DNA from: Paenibacillus sp. yr247
GTDB lineage: Bacteria; Bacillota; Bacilli; Paenibacillales; NBRC-103111
NCBI RefSeq assembly: GCF_900103825.1
Contig: NZ_FNIF01000001.1
Location: 744,001 to 808,000, forward strand
Reading direction: 5' to 3'
Length of the DNA stretch: 64,000 bases
Position numbers and translations under genes: made by a program. Positions 1 through 8,143 of the stretch are shown piece by piece. Every line of letters begins with the position of its first letter. Position 1 is the stretch's first letter. The notes under the pieces are model-generated. The model saw only the letters and a program-made list of their open reading frames with translations. It ran no database searches and was not told where the DNA came from.

Positions 1-1
1 G

Positions 2-415
2 ACGACTACAGTTGTAGAAGTTGGCGTTCTGCCAGAGCTCCGTAATGAGATGCTCAATCTCCGTAACCAACTGAAGGTATACATAGAAAATATGGATAAA
101 ACGGAGAAAGCGCTTACTCTGTTAGACCAATTAGCCGCAGCGGGTCAACTAGGACCGGATAAAGTAGCAATGCGAGTCAAGTTAAATCATACGAAAAAAC
201 AAGCGATAGAAGAGCAAAATACGATCAAGGAACGTATTCTCGAAATAGAGAAATCGTTAGAAGACTCCGATAAAGCGAAAGTAGAAATCTTATCCACCAT
301 TTATGGGGGCACGAAGATTGTTATTGGCCGGTATACCAAATATATAAAAGATCCAACAAACCGTATGACGTTCCATTTAAGTGATGGTGATATTTCTATG
401 AGCGCTTATGTGTGA
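2..415 (+). CDS. FapA/DUF342-family protein, C-terminal part (5' truncated by window)
   Basis: The reading frame is open to the left edge, so only the last ~137 codons are present; the ATG at 50 is internal. The first visible residues (TTVVEVGVLPELRNE) match the polymerising beta-solenoid edge of the DUF342/FapA family and are followed by a coiled coil (about residues 15-85), then a short beta-rich tail (YGGTKIVIGRYTKYI) typical of the family C-terminus. In Bacillota this gene follows sigD in the flagellar/chemotaxis operon, which fits the SwrB-like gene downstream. The exact role is unknown; related proteins are linked to flagellar or cell-surface assembly. The family call is firm, the function is not. 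Confidence 0.8.
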   Translation, partial: TTTVVEVGVLPELRNEMLNLRNQLKVYIENMDKTEKALTLLDQLAAAGQLGPDKVAMRVKLNHTKKQAIEEQNTIKERILEIEKSLEDSDKAKVEILSTIYGGTKIVIGRYTKYIKDPTNRMTFHLSDGDISMSAYV

Positions 416-434
416 GTAAAGGAGAGGGTAAGCG

Positions 435-758
435 ATGAGTTTTAAAGCCATCGATTTACAATTCGCCGTACACAAAAACGATGAAGCGGGCATTCGGCAA
501 AATCAGCTTATGCAAAAACCGCGTCAGGACGAAACGATCCTAGAGAATCAAGCGGCTCAATCTACGGAGAAGGATCGTCACCGTAGCAGCAAACTTGAAG
601 AGAGCGTACGTGCGGATCTTAAAGATCATGACGGGCAGAAGCAACAGACGACCAAGGATAATAGCAAGAATAAACACAAGTCAGTCTCTGCTTCCTCTGA
701 ACCTAATCATCAACCTGATCATCCTTATAAAGGGCATCATATCGATTTATCCTTATAA
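435..758 (+). CDS. small charged, probably disordered protein of the flagellar locus
   Basis: 107 residues, ATG start 6 nt after a good GGAGAGGG ribosome binding site and 19 nt after the FapA-family stop, so co-transcribed. The protein is hydrophilic, rich in Gln, Lys, Asp, Ser and His, with no membrane segment or recognisable domain. Only the N-terminus (MSFKAIDLQFAVHK) and the C-terminus (YKGHHIDLSL) look structured or conserved in character; the middle looks like a linker. Short proteins of this style occur between fapA and swrB-like genes in related bacteria, which argues that it is real. I do not recognise a function. Confidence 0.7.
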   Translation: MSFKAIDLQFAVHKNDEAGIRQNQLMQKPRQDETILENQAAQSTEKDRHRSSKLEESVRADLKDHDGQKQQTTKDNSKNKHKSVSASSEPNHQPDHPYKGHHIDLSL

Positions 759-791
759 CTAGTATCTCAATTAAAGAAAAAGGTGAACCCA

Positions 792-1394
792 ATGACTATG
801 CAGCCGTGGTTGTATGTCGTACTTCTCGGTCTAGTCTTAATTGTATATGCGCGATTCCTCCCTAAGGATCAAGCAGCGTCATCCACTAAAATAAATGTAG
901 TTCAAGAGATCGAGGAAACGATCGAGCACTTCGCAGCTGAGATGGATGAACAAAATCAGTCGCTGCTCAATCTATTTTCGAAAACAAAACAAGATTACGA
1001 AGTAGAGCTAGCGAAGCTGGCAGGCAGGCTGGAAACATTAGAGAAGCAAAAGCAAGACCTGTCGCAAGAATTAACGAAAGTGCATGTAAATCAACAAATG
1101 AATCAAAGATCTGATAATCAGCAAGCTGAAATCCTCGAAATGACTTCTGCATCTAATCTCGAAAATTCGGCACAATTCGTCTCTTCTAACGATGCGGTAT
1201 CGTCTGTTAATGAATCGGTAGTACAAGAGCCAATTTTTGCGGGATTGAGCATGAAGAGCAGATATACAGAGCTATTTTCTTTGCATGACCAAGGAAAAGG
1301 CGTTGAAGCCATAGCTAAGAAACTCGGTATGAATAAAGGCGAGGTCAGTCTGATCCTGCAGCTTTCGAGACAGGAGGAGCGGGCCCGTGTTTAA
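792..1394 (+). CDS. swrB: SwrB-like (DUF6115) membrane-anchored flagellar regulator
   Basis: 200 residues. An N-terminal membrane helix (about residues 5-22, LYVVLLGLVLIVYARF) is followed by a coiled coil (about 35-95), a Ser/Asn/Gln-rich linker, and a C-terminal helix-turn-helix-like segment (YTELFSLHDQGKG, then IAKKLGMNKGEVSLILQL). This is the architecture of B. subtilis SwrB, which promotes flagellar type III export and swarming, and the position between sigD-cluster genes and rpsB is the same. ATG 792 is preferred over the upstream in-frame GTG at 783 because AAAAAGG ends 8 nt before it. Overlaps the next gene by 8 nt. Sequence identity to SwrB is low, so the name rests on architecture and synteny. 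Confidence 0.7.
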   Translation: MTMQPWLYVVLLGLVLIVYARFLPKDQAASSTKINVVQEIEETIEHFAAEMDEQNQSLLNLFSKTKQDYEVELAKLAGRLETLEKQKQDLSQELTKVHVNQQMNQRSDNQQAEILEMTSASNLENSAQFVSSNDAVSSVNESVVQEPIFAGLSMKSRYTELFSLHDQGKGVEAIAKKLGMNKGEVSLILQLSRQEERARV

Positions 1395-1902
1395 AAATCG
1401 GTCATACATATATGGAATAGGGACAGGTATTATTGTAGGGGCTTTGCTGCTGCAAATCATGTCTGTTCGTGGTAGTGCACCGAGTCAATCCAGCATTGCG
1501 ATGGATGAAATGGATCCTCAGAAGTTGAAGGATGAAACATCGAAATATTATCAAGTATTCGATAAGAATATGAAAGTATATACGCAAACCGAGTTGGATG
1601 CAGCTGTACAAAAAAGACTTAAAGAAGAAACGGACAAGTTAGCAGCGGCTAAACCACAGGATCAGTTTAAAGCTAACACACCTGAAGGCAGTCATAAAAT
1701 AATTATTTATGTGCAGCCTAATCTTGACGCAACGGCTGTTAGCGAACTTCTTGTAAAGTCAGGTATTATTACAGATCGTAAAGCTTTCGTTACTGAACTA
1801 GAAAAACAAGGCGGTAACACCAGAATTCAAATTGGCTTCCATGTATTCGATGGCGCTATGGATGTACAGAAAGTCGTTACCAATTTAATGACAGTTCAAT
1901 AG
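1387..1902 (+). CDS. membrane-anchored MltG-like LysM-fold domain protein without a lytic domain
   Basis: 171 residues, GTG start 9 nt after AGGAGG and overlapping the swrB-like gene by 8 nt. An N-terminal membrane helix (about residues 8-24) and a charged linker precede a C-terminal domain (about 105-170: VQPNLDATAVSELLVKSGII and IQIGFHVFDG, then VQKVVTNLM) resembling the LysM-like N-terminal domain of YceG/MltG endolytic transglycosylases. The catalytic YceG domain is absent, so activity is unlikely; a peptidoglycan- or partner-binding role is an inference. Last gene before a strong terminator, hence the end of the flagellar operon. Confidence 0.65.
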   Translation: MFKNRSYIYGIGTGIIVGALLLQIMSVRGSAPSQSSIAMDEMDPQKLKDETSKYYQVFDKNMKVYTQTELDAAVQKRLKEETDKLAAAKPQDQFKANTPEGSHKIIIYVQPNLDATAVSELLVKSGIITDRKAFVTELEKQGGNTRIQIGFHVFDGAMDVQKVVTNLMTVQ

Positions 1903-1904
1903 AT

Positions 1905-1951
1905 AGACCTCTAAATAGATCTTTATTTTTAGGTCTGTTTTTGTTTTTTTC
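1905..1951 (+). terminator. intrinsic terminator at end of flagellar operon
   Basis: Arms AGACCTCTAAATA and TATTTTTAGGTCT (one mismatch) are followed by a long T-rich run. It lies directly after the MltG-like gene and before the rpsB promoter. Confidence 0.85.
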
Positions 1952-2001
1952 TTTACATATACATCCCATTTGTAGGGTAAAATGACTATCATGACAAAAG
2001 G

Positions 2002-2030
2002 TTGCATAGGGATTTGAGTTATGGTATATT
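2002..2030 (+). promoter_or_regulatory. SigA-type promoter of rpsB
   Basis: TTGCAT (2002-2007), 17 nt, TATATT (2025-2030), with TGG just before the -10 (extended -10). It lies about 120 nt upstream of rpsB, leaving room for the structured leader. Confidence 0.8.
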
Positions 2031-2052
2031 TATTCACGGTGTTAAAAACTCA

Positions 2053-2117
2053 CGCCCGTCAATTTGCATAATGGTGCTTACTTCGGTAGGTTTTATGCAA
2101 AGATGCGACAGGCGGCG
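2053..2117 (+). ncRNA. structured leader of rpsB, probable S2 autoregulatory element
   Basis: A nested stem-loop sits between the promoter and the rpsB ribosome binding site. The outer arms are CGCCCGTC and GACAGGCG (internal mismatches), the middle stem is a perfect 9-bp TTTGCATAA/TTATGCAAA, and the inner stem CTTAC/GTAGG closes a UUCG loop. Ribosomal protein leaders of this type usually bind the encoded protein for feedback; that S2 is the ligand here is inferred from position. Confidence 0.6.
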
Positions 2118-2153
2118 GATACCAAATAAACCATTTTAGAGGAGGGATTGGGG

Positions 2154-2852
2154 ATGGCAGTTATCTCCATGAAACAGCTTTTAGAAGCTGGCGTACATTT
2201 CGGTCACCAAACACGTCGTTGGAACCCGAAAATGGACAAATACATCTTTACAGAAAGAAACGGTATTTACATTATCGATCTACAAAAAACGGTTAAAAAA
2301 GTTGAGGAAGCTTACAACTTTGTTAAATCCGTTTCTGAAGATAATGGTACGATTCTTTTCGTAGGAACGAAAAAACAAGCGCAAGATTCCGTAGCTGAAG
2401 AAGCAGAACGTTGCGGCATGTACTTCATCAACCAACGTTGGTTGGGTGGTACATTAACTAACTTCCAAACCATTCAAAAGCGTATTGACCGTTTGAAAAC
2501 ACTTGAAAGATGGGAAGAGGACGGTACATTCGAAGTTCTTCCTAAGAAAGAAGTTATCATTCTCCGTAAAGAGAAAGATCGTCTTGAGAAATTCTTGGGC
2601 GGAATCAAGAACATGAAAGGTTTGCCTAGCGCACTTTTCATTATCGACCCACGCAAAGAGCGTATTGCTGTTGCAGAAGCTCGCAAATTGGGTATCCCAA
2701 TCGTTGGTATCGTTGATACAAACTGTGATCCGGATGAAATTGATTACGTGATTCCAGGAAACGATGATGCGATCCGTGCAGTTAAATTGTTAACAGCTAA
2801 AATTGCTGATGCAGTTATCGAAGCACACCAAGGCGAACAAACAACAGCTTAA
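2154..2852 (+). CDS. rpsB: 30S ribosomal protein S2
   Basis: 232 residues, the usual length. The N-terminus [20 protein letters not shown] is diagnostic for S2, as are [11 protein letters not shown] and the IVDTNCDP segment near the end. S2 joins late in 30S assembly on the solvent side between head and body. ATG 2154 with AGGAGGGA upstream is chosen over an in-frame TTG at 2148. It is followed by an attenuator-like terminator and then tsf, the classic S2/EF-Ts pair. Confidence 0.98.
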   Translation: MAVISMKQLLEAGVHFGHQTRRWNPKMDKYIFTERNGIYIIDLQKTVKKVEEAYNFVKSVSEDNGTILFVGTKKQAQDSVAEEAERCGMYFINQRWLGGTLTNFQTIQKRIDRLKTLERWEEDGTFEVLPKKEVIILRKEKDRLEKFLGGIKNMKGLPSALFIIDPRKERIAVAEARKLGIPIVGIVDTNCDPDEIDYVIPGNDDAIRAVKLLTAKIADAVIEAHQGEQTTA

Positions 2853-2865
2853 TCTATAGGAATGT

Positions 2866-2912
2866 GAAAAGGGTGGTTGGAAGGTGTAACAGCCTGTCAC
2901 CACCCTTTTTTT
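2866..2912 (+). terminator. intrinsic terminator/attenuator between rpsB and tsf
   Basis: GAAAAGGGTGGT pairs with ACCACCCTTTTTTT around an 18-nt loop. Because tsf follows with no obvious promoter, this probably lowers rather than abolishes read-through. Confidence 0.85.
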
Positions 2913-2964
2913 AAAGAATCAATGGGTGTTACATATAAAAACAACAAACGGGAGGTTTCTTTCT

Positions 2965-3615
2965 ATGGCAGTTACAGCAGCACAAGTGAAAGAATTACGT
3001 GAAAAAACAGGCGCAGGGATGTTAGATTGCAAGAAAGCACTTGAAGAAGCAAATGGTGATATCACCAAAGCAGGCGAATTGCTTCGTGAAAAAGGTCTTT
3101 CTGCTGCAGCTAACAAAGCAGGCCGTATTGCAACAGAAGGTGCAGTTGAATCTTATATTCACGCTGGCGGTAAAGTAGGCGTACTTGTTGAGATCAACTG
3201 TGAAACTGACTTCGTTGGTAAAACAGAGCAATTCAGAACTTTCTGCAGAGACATCGCAATGCACATCGCAGCGGCTAACCCGACTTATGTACGTCGTGAA
3301 GAAGTGCCAACAGAAGCTTTGGAGAAAGAAAAAGAAATTCTTCGTAACCAAGCTCTGAATGAAGGCAAGCCAGAGAAAATCATTGATAAAATGGTTGAAG
3401 GCCGCATTGGTAAATACTACGAAGAGTTCTGCTTGATGGAACAACAATTCGTTAAAGACCCAGACAAAACAATCGACCAATTGTTGAATGAAAAAATTGC
3501 AGCAATCGGCGAGAACATCTCGATTCGTCGTTTCGTACGTTTTGGCTTGGGTGAAGGTCTTGAGAAAAAACAAGAAAACTTTGCGGAAGAAGTTATGTCC
3601 CAAGTTAAACAATAA
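2965..3615 (+). CDS. tsf: translation elongation factor Ts
   Basis: 216 residues (short Bacillota-length EF-Ts rather than the ~283-residue E. coli form). An N-terminal UBA-like domain ([19 protein letters not shown]) is followed by the EF-Tu binding core with TDFVG-type motif ([14 protein letters not shown], about residues 76-89). It recycles EF-Tu by GDP/GTP exchange. ATG 2965 has GGAGG 9 nt upstream; the longer in-frame extension to 2926 lacks an RBS. It sits between two hairpin terminators downstream of rpsB. Confidence 0.97.
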   Translation: MAVTAAQVKELREKTGAGMLDCKKALEEANGDITKAGELLREKGLSAAANKAGRIATEGAVESYIHAGGKVGVLVEINCETDFVGKTEQFRTFCRDIAMHIAAANPTYVRREEVPTEALEKEKEILRNQALNEGKPEKIIDKMVEGRIGKYYEEFCLMEQQFVKDPDKTIDQLLNEKIAAIGENISIRRFVRFGLGEGLEKKQENFAEEVMSQVKQ

Positions 3616-3624
3616 TAGGCATTT

Positions 3625-3659
3625 AAAAAAGATGGAACACTTGGTGTTCCTTCTTTTTT
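3625..3659 (+). terminator. intrinsic terminator/attenuator between tsf and pyrH
   Basis: AAAAAAGA-GGAACAC and GTGTTCC-TCTTTTTT form a near-perfect hairpin with a TTG loop and a terminal T-run. Confidence 0.85.
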
Positions 3660-3668
3660 AGCCAATAA

Positions 3669-4433
<765 letters not shown>

Positions 4434-4436
4434 ACC

Positions 4437-4991
4437 ATGCCACAATCAGTGAAAAAAAATGCAGAAGATCGGATGGACAAAGCAATTGGAGCCCTTAGAA
4501 GAGACTTAACTTCTCTTCGTGCAGGCCGTGCTACGCCATCTCTATTAGATCGCATCCAAGTGGAATACTACGGAGCGATGACACCTGTGAATCAACTTGC
4601 GAATTTAACAACACCTGACTCACGTACATTACTCATTCAGCCATGGGACAAAAGCTCCATGACTGCGATTGAGAAAGCGATTATGAAGTCTGACTTAGGG
4701 CTGACACCATCAAACGATGGCTTGGTTATAAGAATTGTCATTCCGGCATTAACAGAAGAACGCCGTGGTGATCTCGTTAAAATGACGAAGAAATTTGGCG
4801 AAGAAGCAAAAATTGCTATTCGTAATATCCGTCGTGATGCTAACGATGAGATCAAAAAGTTAGAAAAAGCGGGTATTTCAGAAGACGAATCCCGTAAACA
4901 TCAAGAAGATATCCAGAAGTTTACAGATAAATTTGTGGCTGAAGTTGAGAAAGTTTTGGCTGCTAAAGAAAAAGAAATCATGGAAGTATAA
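4437..4991 (+). CDS. frr: ribosome recycling factor
   Basis: 184 residues, standard length. Three-helix-bundle protein with the hallmark [19 protein letters not shown] at about residues 28-46 and the C-terminal [16 protein letters not shown] helix. With EF-G it splits post-termination 70S ribosomes. Its RBS lies inside the end of pyrH. A GC-rich terminator follows. Confidence 0.98.
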   Translation: MPQSVKKNAEDRMDKAIGALRRDLTSLRAGRATPSLLDRIQVEYYGAMTPVNQLANLTTPDSRTLLIQPWDKSSMTAIEKAIMKSDLGLTPSNDGLVIRIVIPALTEERRGDLVKMTKKFGEEAKIAIRNIRRDANDEIKKLEKAGISEDESRKHQEDIQKFTDKFVAEVEKVLAAKEKEIMEV

Positions 4992-5000
4992 GATAGATAT

Positions 5001-5027
5001 GCCCCCGGGTATTCGCTGGGGGTTTTT
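5001..5027 (+). terminator. intrinsic terminator after frr
   Basis: GCCCCC and GGGGGT arms, then TTTTTC. It ends the rpsB-tsf-pyrH-frr translation block. Confidence 0.75.
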
Positions 5028-5055
5028 CATCTTTCCCTAGTTGGGAGGAACAATT

Positions 5056-5829
5056 GTGCTCAAGCTATTTAAGAAATGGTTAGGAATGAACGATAAACCT
5101 GCTTCTACAGCTGTACCAGAAATCGAATTAGATAAGGTGCCTGCACATGTCGCAATTATTATGGACGGAAATGGCCGTTGGGCAAAGCAAAGAGGTTTAC
5201 CTCGTGTAGCTGGACATCATTCTGGTATGAAAAACGTCAAAAAAATTACAATGGCTGCTAATGACATTGGTGTCAAAGTTTTGACGATGTATGCTTTTTC
5301 AACTGAAAATTGGAAAAGACCGAAGGAAGAAGTGGAATTTTTGATGAAACTTCCCCAAGAGTTTTTTCCTTTAGAAATTGAAGAACTGATCGAGAATAAT
5401 GTCCGTATCCGGATGACTGGTTGGAAAGAAGGCCTGCCTGACTATACGCTCAAAGCGATTGAAGGAGCTATCGAAAGGACAAAGGATAACACAGGACTCA
5501 TTCTGAACTTTGCTTTAAACTACGGTGGGCGTAAAGAAATGATTGCTGGTGTGCAAGATATGATCCGTGATGTTCAAAGCGGCAGGCTGCTAATAGAGGA
5601 TTTGGATGAAACTCGATTCTCTTCCTATATGCTGACTTCTGATTTACCTGATCCCGATTTGTTAATTCGCACAAGTGGCGAGCTAAGACTCAGTAACTTT
5701 CTTCTTTGGCAATTGGCGTATTCGGAGCTTTGGTTTACGGAGGCTTACTGGCCAGAATTCACAGAATCATTATTTTTGCAAGCAATTGCCGAATATCAGC
5801 GCCGCGGGAGAAGATACGGAGGTATCTAA
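5056..5829 (+). CDS. uppS: undecaprenyl diphosphate synthase (cis-prenyltransferase)
   Basis: 257 residues. It condenses isopentenyl diphosphate onto farnesyl diphosphate to make the C55 lipid carrier for peptidoglycan and teichoic acid precursors; cytoplasmic, membrane-peripheral. Motifs: IIMDGNGRWAKQRG (catalytic Asp), YAFSTENWKRP, and DLLIRTSGELRLSNFLLWQ near the C-terminus. GTG 5056 is the best start (GGGAGG 7 nt upstream). First gene of an envelope-lipid run with cdsA and dxr. Confidence 0.97.
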   Translation: MLKLFKKWLGMNDKPASTAVPEIELDKVPAHVAIIMDGNGRWAKQRGLPRVAGHHSGMKNVKKITMAANDIGVKVLTMYAFSTENWKRPKEEVEFLMKLPQEFFPLEIEELIENNVRIRMTGWKEGLPDYTLKAIEGAIERTKDNTGLILNFALNYGGRKEMIAGVQDMIRDVQSGRLLIEDLDETRFSSYMLTSDLPDPDLLIRTSGELRLSNFLLWQLAYSELWFTEAYWPEFTESLFLQAIAEYQRRGRRYGGI

Positions 5830-5909
5830 GAAAAACTGCTGTATCTTCTCTTTCGGTAATTGAACGGATTGCTAACCGATTTGAAGTTGTTCATCTAGGA
5901 GGATTCAAC

Positions 5910-6704
5910 TTGAAACAAAGGATCGTCACGGGAGTCATTGCTGGGCTTGTTTTCATTACGTTATTAGTTTTGGGCTCTTATGCGTATGCTGGATTAATCG
6001 TATTACTCTCGATTATTGGATATCGTGAATATATGAGAATGAATGGCTACACGAAGTATAAATTAACTGGCGCTGTCGGTCTAATTGCCTTATTGTACAT
6101 AACCATACCATGGGAAATTTTTGGATTATCTATACCTATTTCTTCAACTGCCGTGATCTGGCTTGCTATGTTTGTACTGTTATTCATTACAGTTGCTTCC
6201 AAAAATAAGATTACGATTGATCAAGTTTCTGTTATTTTACTTGGTGTCGTTTACATTGGTTTTGGATTCTATTACATGATTGCTGCACGTTTAGCAGATC
6301 ATGGTTTGTTTTGGACTATTCTCGTGTTTGTATGTATTTGGGCCTCCGACTCAGGGGCTTATTTCGTCGGTTCGAAGCTGGGGGAACATCCTCTTTGGCC
6401 TCAAATTAGTCCTAAGAAATCGATTGAAGGAGCTATTGGCGGCGTTGTTATTGCGATGATTGTCGCACTTGGATTCGCATGGTATGCTCCGGAATTGCTT
6501 GGACTTGGCAAAGCATTGCTGCTTGGTCTTGTCATCGCTGTTGTTGGACAAGTCGGAGATTTGATACAGTCCGCGTATAAGCGAGTAAAAGGGATTAAAG
6601 ATACGGGAACTTTACTACCCGGTCACGGTGGTGTACTCGATCGGATGGATAGCTGGTTAATCGTGTTTCCTTTTATTCATCTGCTCGGAATTCTTTCCCA
6701 CTAA
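5910..6704 (+). CDS. cdsA: phosphatidate cytidylyltransferase (CDP-diglyceride synthase)
   Basis: 264 residues, polytopic membrane protein with about seven hydrophobic helices. It makes CDP-diacylglycerol from phosphatidate and CTP, the precursor used by PgsA, encoded later in this window. The C-terminal signature GQVGDLIQSAYKRVKGIKD, then LLPGHGGVLDRMDS, is diagnostic. TTG 5910 follows TAGGAGGA; an open frame continues upstream to 5706 inside uppS but is an overlap artefact. Confidence 0.96.
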   Translation: MKQRIVTGVIAGLVFITLLVLGSYAYAGLIVLLSIIGYREYMRMNGYTKYKLTGAVGLIALLYITIPWEIFGLSIPISSTAVIWLAMFVLLFITVASKNKITIDQVSVILLGVVYIGFGFYYMIAARLADHGLFWTILVFVCIWASDSGAYFVGSKLGEHPLWPQISPKKSIEGAIGGVVIAMIVALGFAWYAPELLGLGKALLLGLVIAVVGQVGDLIQSAYKRVKGIKDTGTLLPGHGGVLDRMDSWLIVFPFIHLLGILSH

Positions 6705-6728
6705 TTGTCGTAGGCGAGGTGGAAAATG

Positions 6729-7874
6729 ATGAAACGAATTGCTATTTTGGGGTCTACTGGTTCTATCGGTACCCAAACCCTAGACATTGTTGCGCATGCC
6801 CCAGAGAAATTTCAGGTAGAAGCTTTATCTGGCGGATATAATAGTCAACTAATGATCGAGCAAGTTAAAATGTTTTCCCCGAAAATCGTATCTGTCGCTA
6901 CCAAGGAGCTGGCGGAAGAAGTTTCGAAGAATATTTCCTCAGATACCAAGGTCTTATATGGTGAGGAAGGACTCATGGAAGTAGCTGCTTCAACGGATGC
7001 TGATTTAGTTGTAACAGCTTTGGTAGGATCTCAGGGGTTGAAGCCTACAATGGCTGCGATTGAAGCTGGCAAACACATCGGTCTTGCAAATAAGGAAACG
7101 TTAGTCAGTGCGGGACACATCGTAACCGATGCAGTACGCCGAAAAGGTGTAGCTTTGCTGCCTATAGATAGTGAGCATTCGGCTATTTTTCAATGTTTGA
7201 ATGGTGAGAACCGTTCACAAATTGCGAAAATTACGCTTACTGCTTCTGGAGGTTCCTTTCGTGATAAGTCACGCGCAGAATTAGAGGGAGTAACGGTTGA
7301 ACAAGCCCTAAAGCATCCGAATTGGTCGATGGGAGCTAAGATCACAATCGATTCAGCGACGATGGTCAATAAAGGCCTTGAGGTCATGGAGGCCCACTGG
7401 TTATTCAATCTTTCTTATGATCAAATAGATGTGCTCCTTCATCCAGAAAGTGTTATTCATTCTTATGTTGAATTTGTCGACAATAGCATCATTGCTCAGC
7501 TTGGTAATCCGGATATGCGTGTCCCTATCCAGTATGCGTTAACGTACCCAGACCGATATCCAACGCCGACCAAGCGGCTAGATTTGGCTTCAATCGGTAA
7601 GCTTCATTTCCGTGAGATGGATTACAAGCGGTATCCTTGTTTGCGGATGGCTTTTGAGAGCGGCGAACAGGGGGGGACTTCACCGACTGTTTATAATGCA
7701 GCCAACGAAATCGCTGTAGCACGCTTCCTTAAAGGTGAAATTACGTTCTTACAAATTGAACAAGTCATAGAGGCTGTTTTGCAGAAACACGAATCTCTTG
7801 CAAACCCTAATATCGATGTCATTCATGATCAGGATATTTGGGCGAGAGCCTTTGCAGCATCTATTAAATTTTAA
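6729..7874 (+). CDS. dxr: 1-deoxy-D-xylulose 5-phosphate reductoisomerase
   Basis: 381 residues. It catalyses the committed MEP-pathway step, DXP to MEP with NADPH, supplying the isoprenoid units used by UppS. N-terminal Rossmann motif ILGSTGSIGTQTLD, substrate-binding DSEHSAIFQCL, TASGGSFRD, and the HPNWSMGAKITIDSATMVNKG segment are all present. Two tandem ATGs occur (6726, 6729); the second has better spacing to GAGGTGG. It ends in a terminator, closing uppS-cdsA-dxr. Confidence 0.97.
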   Translation: MKRIAILGSTGSIGTQTLDIVAHAPEKFQVEALSGGYNSQLMIEQVKMFSPKIVSVATKELAEEVSKNISSDTKVLYGEEGLMEVAASTDADLVVTALVGSQGLKPTMAAIEAGKHIGLANKETLVSAGHIVTDAVRRKGVALLPIDSEHSAIFQCLNGENRSQIAKITLTASGGSFRDKSRAELEGVTVEQALKHPNWSMGAKITIDSATMVNKGLEVMEAHWLFNLSYDQIDVLLHPESVIHSYVEFVDNSIIAQLGNPDMRVPIQYALTYPDRYPTPTKRLDLASIGKLHFREMDYKRYPCLRMAFESGEQGGTSPTVYNAANEIAVARFLKGEITFLQIEQVIEAVLQKHESLANPNIDVIHDQDIWARAFAASIKF

Positions 7875-7884
7875 TGTTACTGGT

Positions 7885-7922
7885 AGAGCTTAGGTCAGCG
7901 AGGTTGGCTCAGCTCTTTTTTT
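7885..7922 (+). terminator. intrinsic terminator after dxr
   Basis: AGAGCTTAG pairs with CTCAGCTCT (one mismatch), followed by TTTTTTT. Confidence 0.75.
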
Positions 7923-8107
7923 AATCAACGATTTAGGGCTTCATTAGGAAAAGTCTAATTTAAACTTCCAGCTCGTATACTGTGCTAAAAGGGCATAGCT
8001 TGTATTCAGCGGTTCAATAATGGTAATCTAAGAACATGCTGTCCATAAGTGGATGCTTAGAAGGCAGATTTTCTAACGAAAACGTTATGGTTTTGCATAC
8101 ATAGGTA

Positions 8108-8134
8108 AGTTTTCTGAAGAAAACTCGAAGGAGG
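8108..8134 (+). promoter_or_regulatory. hairpin fused to Shine-Dalgarno upstream of rseP
   Basis: Perfect 8-bp dyad AGTTTTCT-GA-AGAAAACT (8108-8125) ends 2 nt before AAGGAGG (8128-8134). The same arrangement precedes tepA and miaB. A weaker related hairpin (TTTTC-TAAC-GAAAA) lies upstream at 8069-8082. The rest of the 269-bp dxr-rseP gap shows no convincing promoter apart from an isolated TATACT at 7976. Confidence 0.6.
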
Positions 8135-8143
8135 AAATATGAC

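Noticed and set aside
3022-3612. 196-codon open frame on the minus strand opposite tsf
   Set aside because: Shadow of tsf: Phe/Cys-rich translation with no domain, no RBS, fully antisense to a certain gene.
5706-5909. N-terminal extension of cdsA overlapping uppS
   Set aside because: The TAGGAGGA before TTG 5910 defines the start; the upstream 68 codons are uppS sequence in another frame and not CdsA-like.
7953-7981. SigA promoter upstream of rseP based on TATACT at 7976
   Set aside because: No acceptable -35 at 16-18 nt and no TGN element.
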